Source of the DNA: Firmicutes bacterium HGW-Firmicutes-14
GTDB lineage: Bacteria; Bacillota; Thermincolia; Thermincolales; UBA2595
Reading direction: 5' to 3'
Assembly (NCBI GenBank): GCA_002840275.1
Contig: PHAB01000008.1
Span: 62,001 to 126,000 of the forward strand
Length of the DNA: 64,000 bases
Position 1 is the first letter of the stretch, and each line of letters opens with the position of its first letter. The position numbers and the translations under genes were made by a program. Of the stretch, positions 1 through 8,996 are shown piece by piece. The notes beneath the pieces are model-generated. The model searched no databases and had not been told where the DNA came from. It saw nothing but the letters and a program-made list of their open reading frames with translations.

Positions 1-850
1 TGGAACCCTTTGAACACCTGGAACCTGACAACCGGGTTATTTCAAAAGCTGAAAAATTCGTGGGAACAACCCCTTTGTAGCACAGGGTTGGCCGGAAATC
101 CCCTGAAAGGACAGAATCCATAACCTCCCGGAAGACTCTCCAGAGAATGGTTAATTCTAATTCCCCGGCGCTCTGGTTGGTTATGCCGGCATGAAATCCT
201 GCTCTAAAGATTATTTCGCTACAGGTCTGTGGACTTAAGCCCTCAAAGCTTTCCAGAAGGAGATGTTCCAAGGGCACATCTTTATCGGGCCTCCACATAT
301 ATGAACGGAATTCTTCTTCTGTTACCGCCAGCGGATTCAGCTTACCTGATTCGGGCGGCGGGACATACCTCCTGCCCGGCAAAACTTCCCTGTGCCTGCT
401 GGTTGCATAAGAAAACCGGTTAATACCGTCAAGGATAGTATCAGAATCAGGGTCTGCCAGGATTATGTTACTATGCTTCCCCATGATTTCACAGATAAGT
501 TGCTTTTCGGAAAGTATGCCGATTTCGTTAACCGATTCTATCCGGAATTTCAAGACCCTCTCCAGTCCGGTCTGTTCCAGGCCGGTTATCCTGCCACCCT
601 CCAGGTGTTTTCTCATGACCATACAGAAGGGGGGAGGTATCATGGGGTTCTGCCTGGCGGAATTTGTGAGGTGGATCCGGGCGTCCCGGGCATCGGCTGA
701 TAACAGCAGGCGATATTTGGTTTTTTCGTTATGGATTACCAGGACAACTTCTTTGGCCAGGGGTTGATAGACTTTTTCAATCCGACCCCCGGCAATTTTG
801 TCCTCAAGCTCATGTTTTACTGCTGACATAACAAGACCGTCAAAAGCCAT
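1..850 (-). CDS. rqcH: RqcH / NFACT family protein (Rqc2 homologue), 5' part only
   Basis: The minus strand reads without a stop from an ATG at 850-848 to the left edge, 283 codons. The product begins MAFDGLVMSAVKHEL and contains KVYQPLAKEVVLVI and PMIPPPFCMVMRKHL, the N-terminal NFACT signature (older name: fibronectin-binding protein A). In Firmicutes RqcH binds split 50S subunits carrying stalled peptidyl-tRNA and adds C-terminal alanine tails that mark the chain for degradation. Full proteins are about 570-590 residues, so roughly half is outside the window. An AGGAG site (861-865) fits the start, and a good promoter lies at 888-917. The gene is divergent from dapF. The identity is confident; the 3' half cannot be judged. 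Confidence 0.93.
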   Translation of the reverse strand, partial: MAFDGLVMSAVKHELEDKIAGGRIEKVYQPLAKEVVLVIHNEKTKYRLLLSADARDARIHLTNSARQNPMIPPPFCMVMRKHLEGGRITGLEQTGLERVLKFRIESVNEIGILSEKQLICEIMGKHSNIILADPDSDTILDGINRFSYATSRHREVLPGRRYVPPPESGKLNPLAVTEEEFRSYMWRPDKDVPLEHLLLESFEGLSPQTCSEIIFRAGFHAGITNQSAGELELTILWRVFREVMDSVLSGDFRPTLCYKGVVPTNFSAFEITRLSGSRCSKGS

Positions 851-887
851 TTATATAATTCTCCTGTCCTTTATACTACGCATAGAT

Positions 888-917
888 AGTATAACACTTT
901 ATTTTAAAGGCGGTCAA
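888..917 (-). promoter_or_regulatory. Sigma-A type promoter for rqcH
   Basis: On the minus strand TTGACC (917-912) is followed after 18 bases by TATACT (893-888). Transcription would start near 881, about 30 bases before the rqcH start codon. Spacing and hexamers are close to consensus; activity is inferred. Confidence 0.6.
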
Positions 918-984
918 TTTGCCGGGGGCAGGTTTACCTATCGTTATATACGGGCATATATATTGTATACATACACCTTGAGTG

Positions 985-1013
985 TTGCAAATAAACAGGA
1001 GTTGTTATAAGAT
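985..1013 (+). promoter_or_regulatory. Candidate promoter for dapF leader
   Basis: TTGCAA (985-990), a 17-base spacer and TAAGAT (1008-1013) form a moderate sigma-A promoter reading towards dapF. It lies within the divergent rqcH/dapF spacer and would give a leader of about 65-90 bases containing the terminator hairpin at 1053-1075. Confidence 0.4.
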
Positions 1014-1052
1014 TAATAATTAGAAAAAAACGTAGGTCCGTAACATACACGG

Positions 1053-1075
1053 ATGCGGTGACGGCCGCATTTTTT
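1053..1075 (+). terminator. Terminator hairpin in dapF leader
   Basis: ATGCGG (1053-1058) pairs with CCGCAT (1065-1070) around a 6-base loop and is followed directly by six T residues. A second small stem, TCCGT (1037-1041) with ACGGA (1049-1053), abuts it. The spacer is divergent, so no upstream plus-strand gene needs this terminator. It therefore probably attenuates the dapF transcript or ends a very short RNA. Confidence 0.6.
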
Positions 1076-1083
1076 CCTGTAGT

Positions 1084-1974
1084 TTGGCGACTGATGTCAA
1101 GGGGGTGGAAGAGCTGGATTTTGTCAAGATGCAGGGCCTGGGCAATGATTTTATACTAATTGACTGTATACAAGAAAATACCTCCGGAGATTACGGTGAG
1201 TTATCCAGGAGGCTCTGTGACCGCCACTTTGGTGTGGGTGCCGACGGGCTGGTCCTTATCCTGCCGTCTCAGACTGCGGATATCAGGATGCGTATTTTTA
1301 ACCCTGACGGAAGTGAACCGGAAATGTGCGGAAATGCCATCAGGTGTTTTGCCCGTTACGTTTATGAGAATAACATCATCAATAAAACGGTTATTCGGGT
1401 CGAAACCCTGGCCGGATTGATAGTCCCCGAACTGGTGATGGATGGCGGGCGGGTTGTTTCAGTAAGGGTGGATATGGGTGAACCCCGCCTGGACAGAAGT
1501 CTCATCCCGATGGAAGGCCCATCCGGCAGAGTCATAAATGAAAGCCTTTCTGTGGCTGGAGAAGACTTTGGCGTGACCTGTGTTTCTATGGGTAATCCCC
1601 ACTGTATCACTTTTGTGCAGGATGTGGAAGGCTATCCTCTTACCCGGATAGGTCCCAAAATAGAAAATCATCCTGTATTCCCCCGGAAAACCAATGTTGA
1701 GTTTGTCCAGATTTTAAGCCGTAATGAAGTAAGAATGAGGGTCTGGGAACGGGGAGCCGGGGAAACCCTGGCCTGCGGTACGGGAGCATGTGCCACCGGA
1801 GTGGCCTGTGTCCTTAATAACCTTACCGGCAGGAAGGTTACTGTCCATCTGTCAGGCGGAGACCTGATCATAGAATGGACCGGCGATAACCATGTATATA
1901 TGACAGGCCCGGCGGAATATGTGTTCAGCGGCCGGTGGGCCGGTGAAATTGATCATAAGGAGGTTATAAAGTAA
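1084..1974 (+). CDS. dapF: Diaminopimelate epimerase
   Basis: This enzyme interconverts LL- and meso-diaminopimelate, the last step before meso-DAP is used for peptidoglycan or decarboxylated to lysine. The sequence has the family start [11 protein letters not shown] and both catalytic cysteines: Cys82 in MCGNAIRC and Cys231 in ACGTGACATG. Length is 296 aa from the TTG at 1084. That start lacks a Shine-Dalgarno, and a GTG at 1105 (289 aa) gives an N-terminus more usual for the family, so the start is uncertain. dapL follows after one base, so the two genes form a lysine/DAP pair. A terminator hairpin lies immediately upstream and may attenuate expression. Confidence 0.95.
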   Translation: MATDVKGVEELDFVKMQGLGNDFILIDCIQENTSGDYGELSRRLCDRHFGVGADGLVLILPSQTADIRMRIFNPDGSEPEMCGNAIRCFARYVYENNIINKTVIRVETLAGLIVPELVMDGGRVVSVRVDMGEPRLDRSLIPMEGPSGRVINESLSVAGEDFGVTCVSMGNPHCITFVQDVEGYPLTRIGPKIENHPVFPRKTNVEFVQILSRNEVRMRVWERGAGETLACGTGACATGVACVLNNLTGRKVTVHLSGGDLIIEWTGDNHVYMTGPAEYVFSGRWAGEIDHKEVIK

Positions 1975-1975
1975 A

Positions 1976-3148
1976 GTGGAAGAAGCAAAGAGAATCCGAC
2001 AGTTACCGCCATATTTGTTTGCCAGGATAGAGAAAACCATTGAGAAGGCCAAGGCTGAGGGAGTAGATGTTATCAGCCTGGGGATAGGGGACCCTGACCG
2101 TCCCACTCCGGACCATATTATTGACAAACTGTGTGAACAGGCCCATAACCCCGCAAACCACCGGTACCCATCCTCTGCCGGGATGATTTCATACCGGGAA
2201 GCGGTGGCTTATTATTATAAAAACAGGTTCGATGTGGAACTTGACCCGAAGACAGAAGTGGTCACCCTTATTGGGTCAAAAGAGGGTATTGCCCATATAT
2301 CCCTTTGTTACCTTGACCCGGGTGATGTTGCCCTTATCCCTGACCCGGGTTACCCGGTCTATGGAATAGGGGCGCTCCTTGCCGGGGCAGAACCTTACAA
2401 TATGCCCCTGAAAAGGGAGAACGGTTTCCTGCCTGCCCTTGATGAAATCCCTCCAGATATCGCCAAAAAGGCAAAACTCATGTTTGTCAATTATCCCAAT
2501 AATCCAACAGGGGCTATTGCTAATGATGATTTCTATAAAAAACTTATTGAGTTTGCCAAAGAATATAATATAATTGTCTGCCACGATGCGGCATACCAGG
2601 ACATAGCCTTTGACGGCTACCGTCCGCCCAGTTTCCTTGAATATCCCGGCGCCCGGGAAGTAGGTATCGAATTTGGCTCCCTCTCCAAGTCATATAACAT
2701 GACCGGCTGGCGGATAGGATGGGCAGCCGGAAATGCCAGGGTCATTGAAGCCCTTGGGAGGATTAAGTCCAATATAGATTCCGGAGCCTTCCAGGCGGTG
2801 CAGTATGCCGGAATTGCCGCCCTGATGGGGCCGCAGGACTGTACTTATAAAATGAGTGATGTCTACAGGGAGAGAAGGGATATTGTTGTCGACGGCCTGA
2901 ACAGCATGGGCTGGAACATGGAAAAACCCAAGGCGACAATCTATGTCTGGGTCCCTGTCCCCAAGGGATATAACTCAATTTCTTTCGCCGAATCGGTGTT
3001 CAAAAAAACAGGTGTGGTAATCACCCCCGGAAACGGGTATGGAATATACGGGGAAGGCTATTTCCGCATAGCCCTGACAGTGGAAAAGGAGCGAATACTG
3101 GAAGCAGTCAACCGTATCAAGGATAAAGCAGGTCCACTGGAATTTTGA
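1976..3148 (+). CDS. dapL: LL-diaminopimelate aminotransferase
   Basis: A PLP-dependent class I aminotransferase of 390 aa. DapL converts tetrahydrodipicolinate directly to LL-DAP with glutamate, bypassing the succinylase or acetylase routes. The sequence shows the N-terminal [12 protein letters not shown] motif, NYPNNPTGA, and the PLP-binding lysine in [12 protein letters not shown] (Lys238). The GTG start at 1976 has AAGGAGG at 1957-1963. Its position directly behind dapF supports DapL over a general aspartate aminotransferase, because the product is the substrate of DapF. Both genes would lie on the same transcript. A broader-specificity aminotransferase of the same fold cannot be excluded from sequence alone. 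Confidence 0.9.
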   Translation: MEEAKRIRQLPPYLFARIEKTIEKAKAEGVDVISLGIGDPDRPTPDHIIDKLCEQAHNPANHRYPSSAGMISYREAVAYYYKNRFDVELDPKTEVVTLIGSKEGIAHISLCYLDPGDVALIPDPGYPVYGIGALLAGAEPYNMPLKRENGFLPALDEIPPDIAKKAKLMFVNYPNNPTGAIANDDFYKKLIEFAKEYNIIVCHDAAYQDIAFDGYRPPSFLEYPGAREVGIEFGSLSKSYNMTGWRIGWAAGNARVIEALGRIKSNIDSGAFQAVQYAGIAALMGPQDCTYKMSDVYRERRDIVVDGLNSMGWNMEKPKATIYVWVPVPKGYNSISFAESVFKKTGVVITPGNGYGIYGEGYFRIALTVEKERILEAVNRIKDKAGPLEF

Positions 3149-3450
3149 ACTGATTTTGAAGCTTGTTATTAGATTCCTTTACACAACCGGTTTATTAAAA
3201 TAATTTCCCAGAATGCTTGTTTCTATGTTACAATATAAACAGGAAGTACAATATACGTGAAAGTAAATACTAGTACATGCCTCTGTTGTCCCACTTGATA
3301 CTGCACTGCTTTTCCACCTGGTGATGAAAAGGGGAAAGGGGAAAGGGGGAATGGCATGACACAAGTAATTGTCCGTGGTTTTACTACTTCTTCTTCTATA
3401 ACGACATAATACTGGTCTGAATACTTTGGGGGAGATAGGAGGTCAACTTT
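3149..3450. other. 302-base spacer without a recognised gene
   Basis: The stretch between dapL and the membrane protein gene holds no convincing ORF or RNA motif. Visible items are short purine runs of the form AAAGGGG near 3325-3350 and an AGGAGG ribosome-binding site just before the ATG at 3451. No clear terminator for dapL was found. Confidence 0.5.
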
Positions 3451-3888
3451 ATGATGGCTGCCGAAAGAGACGGTGGCCGGGAGTTGACCCAATCGACCAT
3501 GGATTTTCTTAAGGAAAAATGGCGGTCTGCCGTATGGTCTGTATTTGTTATTGGTGTTTTAATCCTTGTGTGTTTGGTATTAGGAGAATATATTGTTGCC
3601 ATCGGTTTGTTATCCGGTTGGATCGTTAGTCTCATTAATTATATCCTCCTGGCCCTGATGATTGATAACTTAGTTAAGAGGTACAGAAAAAAGAAAAACA
3701 AGTTTTTGACCCTGCTTCTTTCAATAGGAGGGTACCATGGCCGTTTTTGGGCTTTGATTTTCATAATTTATTATGCATTTCAACTCTATGGCACCGGTTT
3801 TGGGCTTGCGTTTATTGTGGGGATGTCCCTGCTCAAGTGGGTTACGGTTTGTGAATCATTGGACAGGGCGTTTAGTGATGATTTCTAA
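3451..3888 (+). CDS. Small four-helix membrane protein, AtpI (ATP synthase subunit I)-like
   Basis: The 145-aa product has a polar N-terminus followed by four hydrophobic segments at about residues 28-45, 50-70, 88-108 and 112-130. The second pair follows a basic RYRKKKNKF stretch and a GRFWALIFIIYYAF segment. This layout resembles ATP synthase subunit I, an accessory protein for assembly of the c-ring. No ATP synthase genes are nearby, which weakens the assignment; a plain uncharacterised membrane protein is equally possible. The ATG has an AGGAGG site 8 bases upstream, and a second ATG follows directly. The gene stands alone and ends before a strong bidirectional terminator. Confidence 0.55.
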   Translation: MMAAERDGGRELTQSTMDFLKEKWRSAVWSVFVIGVLILVCLVLGEYIVAIGLLSGWIVSLINYILLALMIDNLVKRYRKKKNKFLTLLLSIGGYHGRFWALIFIIYYAFQLYGTGFGLAFIVGMSLLKWVTVCESLDRAFSDDF

Positions 3889-3899
3889 TCAAAAAATTA

Positions 3900-3941
3900 A
3901 ATTTAAAAGCCGCCCCCAAATTGCGAGGCGGCTTTTAAATT
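3900..3941. terminator. Strong bidirectional terminator
   Basis: A 15-base perfect inverted repeat (3900-3914 with 3927-3941) has the core AAAAGCCGCC/GGCGGCTTTT with A- and T-rich flanks on both sides. It can end transcription from either direction. It closes the AtpI-like gene before yicC. Confidence 0.88.
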
Positions 3942-4117
3942 ATTCTCAATATAACGCCCGTTTTCTTTAAAAAACGCTTCTTTTTTTTATTATTCAAGAG
4001 GAATTTCCTGCCTCAGGGAGAACTATAAATTTTGTTGTGTATTTGGGCAATGTCTGAAGTTTAACTGACTGGTGAAGGGTACATAATAAAGCAGAAAAAG
4101 GGGTTGGGTACAAAAAT

Positions 4118-4996
4118 ATGATAAAGAGTATGACCGGTTATGGCAGGGGCGAAAGCGAATTTAACGGAAAAACGTTTACCGTGGAAATTAGATCAGTTAA
4201 CCACCGGTTTTGTGAGGTGGTCATAAGAATGCCCAAATACTATACAGCCCTCGAGGAGCGGGTCAGGAAGCATATCCAGGGGTGTGTTTCAAGGGGAAGG
4301 CTGGATGTTTTTGTAAATGTTAATGACCACGGCAGGAGCAATAAAGCAATTCAGGTTGACAAAGACCTTGCCATAGCTTATTATAATGCATTGGAGGAAT
4401 TACGGGAAACAATAGGAATTTCGGGTAAACCTGGTATTATTGATATCGCCCGGCTTCCTGACGTAATTCTGCTGGAGGAGACCCAGGAAGACCTTGACCA
4501 GCTGTGGCCGGTGCTGGAACAGGCTGTGTCAGAGGCCGTCGGCCATGTTGTGGAAATGAGGACAGCCGAAGGTATTAGGTTGAAAGAAGATATCCTGAAA
4601 CGGCTGGACAGACTAGTAGAATATACTGAAGCTGTTTCTGAAAGGGCCCCCCTGGTAACTGCCGAGTACAGGGATAAGCTTGCAGCAAGGCTTAAAGAAC
4701 TGGATTCAGGTATCGAGATTGATGAAAACAGGCTGGCAGCCGAGCTGGCATTTTTCGCTGACAAGAGCAACATTTCCGAAGAACTTGTCAGGTTGAGGAG
4801 TCATTTTCAGGAACTGAGAAGCACTTTTCCCCTGGAAGAAGCTGTTGGCCGTAAACTGGATTTCCTTGTCCAGGAGCTGAACAGGGAGTACAACACTATA
4901 GGTTCCAAATCCAATGATGTGAACATATCCTCAATGGTCATCAAGGCCAAGAGTGAGGTAGAAAAAATCAGGGAACAGGTCCAGAATATTGAGTAA
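4118..4996 (+). CDS. yicC: YicC family endoribonuclease
   Basis: A 292-aa protein beginning MIKSMTGYGRGE, the signature of the YicC family (YicC N-terminal plus DUF1732 C-terminal domain). E. coli YicC and relatives are metal-dependent endoribonucleases linked to small-RNA turnover and stationary-phase survival. The C-terminal part carries EELVRLRSHF and KLDFLVQELNRE, typical of DUF1732. The gene opens a conserved Firmicutes order, yicC-remA-gmk-rpoZ-coaBC, which strongly supports the call. The start is an ATG with the expected family N-terminus. A weak purine-rich site (AAAAAGGGG near 4096) precedes it at long spacing. Confidence 0.92.
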   Translation: MIKSMTGYGRGESEFNGKTFTVEIRSVNHRFCEVVIRMPKYYTALEERVRKHIQGCVSRGRLDVFVNVNDHGRSNKAIQVDKDLAIAYYNALEELRETIGISGKPGIIDIARLPDVILLEETQEDLDQLWPVLEQAVSEAVGHVVEMRTAEGIRLKEDILKRLDRLVEYTEAVSERAPLVTAEYRDKLAARLKELDSGIEIDENRLAAELAFFADKSNISEELVRLRSHFQELRSTFPLEEAVGRKLDFLVQELNREYNTIGSKSNDVNISSMVIKAKSEVEKIREQVQNIE

Positions 4997-5080
4997 AAGA
5001 AAGAATGTCGGGGAAAATACTATAGTACCCGAAATTACATACAGCAAGTAGTTAAACCTAAAACCAAGGAGGGAAAATTA

Positions 5081-5353
5081 ATGGAAATAAAACTCATCAA
5101 TATCGGATTCGGTAATATTGTTTCTGCTAACAGGATTATTGCCATTGTGAGTCCGGAATCAGCTCCCATCAAAAGAATCATTACAGAAGCCCGCGACCGG
5201 GGAATGCTTATAGACGCTACTTACGGCCGCAGGACCAGGGCTGTTATCATCTCTGACAGTGACCATGTGATTCTTTCTGCAGTACAGCCGGAGACAGTTG
5301 CTCACCGTTTGGCTGCTAAGGACACTTCCCACCAGGAAGACCCGGTTGATTAA
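5081..5353 (+). CDS. remA: RemA family DNA-binding regulator (DUF370)
   Basis: The 90-aa protein begins [14 protein letters not shown] and contains [11 protein letters not shown] and [11 protein letters not shown], hallmarks of RemA/DUF370. In Bacillus RemA assembles into ring-like oligomers that bind clustered DNA sites and activate biofilm-matrix and osmoprotection genes. An AAGGAGG site lies about 10 bases before the ATG. It sits between yicC and gmk, the order usual in Firmicutes. The matrix role is known only from Bacillus; targets in this organism are unknown. Confidence 0.93.
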   Translation: MEIKLINIGFGNIVSANRIIAIVSPESAPIKRIITEARDRGMLIDATYGRRTRAVIISDSDHVILSAVQPETVAHRLAAKDTSHQEDPVD

Positions 5354-5377
5354 AAATAAAAAAAGGGGAATGGTGGC

Positions 5378-6004
5378 ATGACAGCACCGGGATTACTTAT
5401 TGTGATTTCAGGCCCCTCCGGAACAGGGAAGGGAACAATTTGTCAGTCCCTCCTGAAACGACGGCCTGACATCTTTCTTTCGGTATCTGCCACTACCAGG
5501 TCACCAAGAGCCGGAGAAATTGACGGAGTACACTATCATTTTAGGGATAGAGAAACATTTGAAGAAATGATAGCCCGGGACGAATTTTTTGAGTGGGCTC
5601 AGGTATATGACAATTATTACGGCACTCCCAAAGGGCCGGTGAATACCGCTTTGGCCGAAGGGAAAGATGTCCTCCTGGAAATAGATGTTCAGGGAGCCCT
5701 TAAAATTAAGAAAAAGGCGCCGGATGGCATATATATATTTGTGGTACCGCCTTCCCTGGACGCTCTCCGGGCAAGAATCACAGGCAGAGGGACCGATTCC
5801 GTGGAAGTAATCAATAAAAGGATGAACAAGGCCATGGAGGAATTGGCATATCTTCATGAATATGATTATATTGTGATTAATGATATTTTGGAAGAAGCCG
5901 TTCACAGGGCAGAGAGCATAATTATGGCGGAACAGAGCAGGACCGGCCGTTTTCGCATCATAAATGACGGCAGGTCTGACCGGCCGCTGGTGGCTGCCCG
6001 GTAG
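5378..6004 (+). CDS. gmk: Guanylate kinase
   Basis: Converts GMP and ATP to GDP and ADP, feeding GTP synthesis and (p)ppGpp metabolism. The 208-aa product has the P-loop SGPSGTGKGT near residues 10-19 and the GMP-binding segment SVSATTRSPRAGEIDGVHYHF. It also has the later motif EIDVQGALKIKK. Length is normal for the family. Starts at an ATG preceded by an AAAAGGGGAATGG stretch. It lies 24 bases behind remA and before rpoZ, as in many Firmicutes. A weak GCGGAT/ATCCGC hairpin starts at the stop codon (6004-6023) but lacks a good T-run, so read-through into rpoZ is likely. Confidence 0.97.
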   Translation: MTAPGLLIVISGPSGTGKGTICQSLLKRRPDIFLSVSATTRSPRAGEIDGVHYHFRDRETFEEMIARDEFFEWAQVYDNYYGTPKGPVNTALAEGKDVLLEIDVQGALKIKKKAPDGIYIFVVPPSLDALRARITGRGTDSVEVINKRMNKAMEELAYLHEYDYIVINDILEEAVHRAESIIMAEQSRTGRFRIINDGRSDRPLVAAR

Positions 6005-6064
6005 CGGATTTATTGGCATCCGCGGAAAGTTTCTTTTATTTATTAATTTATAGGGGGTCAATGA

Positions 6065-6265
6065 ATGAAGCAACCTTCTTTAGACGTATTGTTGAACTTT
6101 GTTGACAGTAAGTATACCCTTGTTGTGGCGGCCGCCAAAAGGGCAAGGGAAATTACCGAAGGTGAGCAAAAAGACGGCGATACCAGTAAACCTGTTACCG
6201 TAGCCCTGGAAGAGATATCAGATAATAAGGTCAGTTATGAAAGGACCAAATCGGGAATCAAGTGA
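6065..6265 (+). CDS. rpoZ: RNA polymerase omega subunit
   Basis: A 66-aa protein with the omega pattern: an N-terminal MKQPSLDVLL followed by SKYTLVVAAAKRAREI and a charged region ending VTVALEEISDNKV. Omega binds the beta-prime subunit and helps assemble RNA polymerase. The length is typical of Firmicutes. A GGGGTCAATGA stretch serves as ribosome-binding site. Its place between gmk and coaBC matches the conserved operon and makes the identification secure despite the short length. Confidence 0.95.
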   Translation: MKQPSLDVLLNFVDSKYTLVVAAAKRAREITEGEQKDGDTSKPVTVALEEISDNKVSYERTKSGIK

Positions 6266-6296
6266 CAGGCCTTACCCTGAGAGTTGGTGAGAACAG

Positions 6297-7505
6297 ATGC
6301 TTGTCGGCAAATGTATAGTTGTGGGGGTGACCGGGGGTATTGCCGCTTATAAGGTCCCTGACCTGGTAAGTAAAATGGTCGGAGCCGGTGCCGATGTACA
6401 TGTGGTGATGACCGAGTCCGCCACCGCCTTCATAACCCCGCTTACGCTGCAGACCATATCCCGCAACCCGGTTTCGGTGCGGATGTTTGACCCACCGGGA
6501 ACATGGGAAGTCAGGCATGTATCCCTGGCTGACCGGGCGGACCTGGTGGTTGTAGTTCCCGCCACAGCCAACATCATAGGCAAGGTCAGCGCCGGAATAG
6601 CTGACGACCTGCTGTCAACCGCAATAATGGCTGCCAAAGCCCCGGTACTTTTTGTCCCGGCCATGAATGTACATATGTGGGAAAACCCAATTTTACAGAA
6701 TAACATAGACAGACTCCGTTCTTTTGGTTATACGTTTATGGAACCCGCGGCAGGCAGGCTGGCCTGCGGATATGAAGGCAGGGGCCGCCTGCCGGAAACA
6801 GAGAGTATATTAGAACTGATCTGTGGTTTGTTTAACGAAAAAAAGGATTTTGCCGGAACGACATTCCTGATCACCGCAGGACCCACCAGGGAACCGATAG
6901 ACCCGGTCAGATTTATAACCAACCGGAGTACAGGGAAAATGGGTTATGGCCTGGCAGAGGCAGCAGTGCAAAGAGGGGCTGAAGTGATCCTGGTTTCCGG
7001 TCCGGTGAGCATACCGGTTCCGGGAGGAGTCACCCTTTTTTCTGTAGAAACCGCTGCAGAGATGTTTGATGTGGTATTCGAAAACAGCCATAAAGCCGAT
7101 GTTATTATTAAAGCGGCGGCAGTTGCGGATTACAGACCCAAACATTATTCATCATCGAAAATTAAGAAGGGCACAGGAGACTTGAGCCTTGAATTTGAAA
7201 GGACAACCGATATACTGAAATACCTCGGTGAAAATAAAGGTGAACAGGTATTAATCGGTTTTGCGGCCGAAACTGATGACCTGCTTAAAAATGCGGCTGC
7301 TAAAATGCAGAAAAAAAACCTGGACCTGGTGGTAGCTAATGACATTACCGTACCGGGAGCAGGATTTGGCACAGATACCAATATAATCAAACTTATTTAC
7401 CGGGACGGACGAATCGAGGAACCGGAAAGGCTGCCGAAGAGAGAACTGGCCCATTTGATCTTAGACAGAATTGCCGGTCTGACAGACTTTAGTATAAGGA
7501 GGTAA
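6297..7505 (+). CDS. coaBC: Bifunctional phosphopantothenoylcysteine decarboxylase / phosphopantothenate-cysteine ligase
   Basis: This two-domain flavoprotein joins cysteine to 4'-phosphopantothenate (CoaB) and decarboxylates the product to 4'-phosphopantetheine (CoaC) in coenzyme A synthesis. The N-terminal CoaC half shows [10 protein letters not shown], the PAMNVHMW motif and the substrate-clamp cysteine in [12 protein letters not shown]. The CoaB half starts at about residue 182 with [16 protein letters not shown] followed by NRSTGKMGY. At 402 aa it is full length. It lies 31 bases behind rpoZ and just ahead of metK. In many Firmicutes priA follows coaBC; here metK and an accessory block intervene. 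Confidence 0.97.
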   Translation: MLVGKCIVVGVTGGIAAYKVPDLVSKMVGAGADVHVVMTESATAFITPLTLQTISRNPVSVRMFDPPGTWEVRHVSLADRADLVVVVPATANIIGKVSAGIADDLLSTAIMAAKAPVLFVPAMNVHMWENPILQNNIDRLRSFGYTFMEPAAGRLACGYEGRGRLPETESILELICGLFNEKKDFAGTTFLITAGPTREPIDPVRFITNRSTGKMGYGLAEAAVQRGAEVILVSGPVSIPVPGGVTLFSVETAAEMFDVVFENSHKADVIIKAAAVADYRPKHYSSSKIKKGTGDLSLEFERTTDILKYLGENKGEQVLIGFAAETDDLLKNAAAKMQKKNLDLVVANDITVPGAGFGTDTNIIKLIYRDGRIEEPERLPKRELAHLILDRIAGLTDFSIRR

Positions 7506-7510
7506 TTGTA

Positions 7511-8701
7511 TTGCCCAGGAGACTTTTTACATCGGAATCGGTAACTGAAGGCCATCCAGACAAGATAGCCGACCAGATTTCTGATGCAGTGCTTGATGCA
7601 ATTATAGAACAGGACCCCATGGCCAGAGTTGCTTGTGAAACAGCTGTAACGACGGGCTTGGTTCTTGTTATGGGAGAGATTACAACACAATGCTATGTGG
7701 ACATTACCAAGGTGGTCCGGGAAACTATCCGCGAAATAGGGTATACCCGCGCTAAATATGGATTTGATTGTGATACATGTGCTGTGGTTACTTCGATAGA
7801 TGAACAGTCCCCTGATATTGCCATGGGTGTGGATAAGGCGCTTGAAGCCAGGACAGGTGAAATGTCAGATGCGGAAATAGAAGCTATCGGGGCCGGCGAT
7901 CAGGGTATGATGTTTGGTTACGCATCTAATGATACACCGGAGCTTATGCCCTTGCCGGTATCCCTGGCCCACAAACTCTGCCGGAGGCTGTCGGAAGTCC
8001 GAAAAGGCAGGGAACTCACCTTCCTCAGGCCTGACGGCAAAAGCCAGGTTACTGTCGAATATGACGGTGATAAACCTGTGAGGGTTGATACCGTTATTAT
8101 ATCTACCCAGCATAAACCGGATATCCCGATGGATACAATCAGGGATGGCATTATTGAAAAAGTGATAAAACCTATTATACCGGCTGAACTTATGGACGAT
8201 AAGACCAGGATTCTGGTCAACCCGACCGGAAGATTTGTCATAGGCGGGCCCCAGGGCGACTCGGGGGTAACCGGGAGGAAAATAATAGTAGACACCTATG
8301 GCGGCATGGCCCGCCACGGCGGTGGGGCATTCTCAGGCAAAGACCCCACCAAGGTTGACCGATCGGCAGCATATGCGGCCCGTTATGTGGCCAAAAACAT
8401 CGTTGCCGCAGGGCTGGCAGACCGCTGTGAGGTCCAGCTGGCCTATGCCATAGGTGTTGCCAAGCCGGTATCTATAATGATCGAGACTTTTGGCACCGGA
8501 AAACTTGATGAAGAAAGCCTGGTAGGGCTGATTAACAAGCATTTTGACCTCAGGCCGGCGGCAATCATCAAGGAGCTCGACCTAAGAAAACCTATATATA
8601 GGAAAATAGCTGCTTACGGCCATTTCGGCCGGACCGATGTGGACCTGAGCTGGGAGAAAACGGACAAAGCCGAGGCTTTGAGAAAAGATGCCGGAATCTA
8701 A
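7511..8701 (+). CDS. metK: S-adenosylmethionine synthetase
   Basis: Makes S-adenosylmethionine from methionine and ATP. The 396-aa protein has the ATP-binding motif [11 protein letters not shown]-like segment ([16 protein letters not shown]), the [12 protein letters not shown] hexapeptide region and the P-loop-like [19 protein letters not shown]. The start is a TTG at 7511 with a perfect AAGGAGG 9 bases upstream (7495-7501). It follows coaBC after five bases, so no separate leader or SAM riboswitch is present. A Rho-independent terminator at 8731-8770 ends the operon. SAM made here would feed SpeH, the MenG methyltransferase and the radical SAM enzymes encoded further along. Confidence 0.98.
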   Translation: MPRRLFTSESVTEGHPDKIADQISDAVLDAIIEQDPMARVACETAVTTGLVLVMGEITTQCYVDITKVVRETIREIGYTRAKYGFDCDTCAVVTSIDEQSPDIAMGVDKALEARTGEMSDAEIEAIGAGDQGMMFGYASNDTPELMPLPVSLAHKLCRRLSEVRKGRELTFLRPDGKSQVTVEYDGDKPVRVDTVIISTQHKPDIPMDTIRDGIIEKVIKPIIPAELMDDKTRILVNPTGRFVIGGPQGDSGVTGRKIIVDTYGGMARHGGGAFSGKDPTKVDRSAAYAARYVAKNIVAAGLADRCEVQLAYAIGVAKPVSIMIETFGTGKLDEESLVGLINKHFDLRPAAIIKELDLRKPIYRKIAAYGHFGRTDVDLSWEKTDKAEALRKDAGI

Positions 8702-8730
8702 GAGAATCTTATAATGAATGAAAGAGCACG

Positions 8731-8770
8731 GGACTGACTCAAACTTGAACTATGAGTTGGTCCTTTTTTT
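8731..8770 (+). terminator. Terminator after metK
   Basis: An 11-base stem (8731-8741 with 8753-8763, two G-U pairs) is followed by seven T residues. It closes the yicC-metK transcript, thirty bases beyond the metK stop. Confidence 0.88.
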
Positions 8771-8789
8771 ATCTGGAAAAACATTTGCC

Positions 8790-8921
8790 ATAAAACCGGG
8801 CACGGTATGTTCCTAAGCGGGGCTTAAATCGTCCATCGGTCGGCGAGCCGCTATTATATAGCGGGAGCCGTCCCCGATGGAGATTTGCCCAGAGCGTGGA
8901 ACATACCGTGCCCGGTTTTAT
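8790..8921. repeat. 132-bp near-perfect palindromic element
   Basis: Perfect 24-base inverted arms (8790-8813 and 8898-8921) enclose a second paired zone and an apical hairpin. The second zone pairs TCCATCGG (8832-8839) with CCGATGGA (8874-8881) and AAATC with GATTT. In the apical hairpin CGGC (8841-8844) pairs with GCCG (8867-8870) and CCGCTA (8848-8853) with TAGCGG (8859-8864). It lies between the metK terminator and the GNAT gene and has no coding logic. It could be a miniature non-autonomous mobile palindrome (REP/MITE-like) or a structured RNA. No transposase or target duplication is evident. Confidence 0.75.
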
Positions 8922-8996
8922 TCGTCAATAATTTATCATATTTTAAAGGTATCCCTGGGACTGTTTTCATGTATAATTATTGGTGGGGGGAGAGTT

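Noticed and set aside
229-767. Three overlapping plus-strand ORFs of 64-102 codons
   Set aside because: They lie antisense to the continuous rqcH frame, whose product matches the NFACT family well; none resembles a known protein.
798-1010. Plus-strand ORF of 70 codons
   Set aside because: Covers the rqcH start and both promoters of the divergent spacer; no ribosome-binding site and no recognisable product.
1014-1084. Lysine riboswitch or T-box before dapF
   Set aside because: The leader is too short and lacks the conserved loops of either; only the terminator hairpin is supported.
7506-7510. SAM riboswitch before metK
   Set aside because: metK starts five bases after coaBC, leaving no room for an aptamer.
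8877-8996. N-terminal extension of the GNAT protein
   Set aside because: It would start inside the palindrome; a GTG with a good ribosome-binding site at 8997 gives a normal GNAT.
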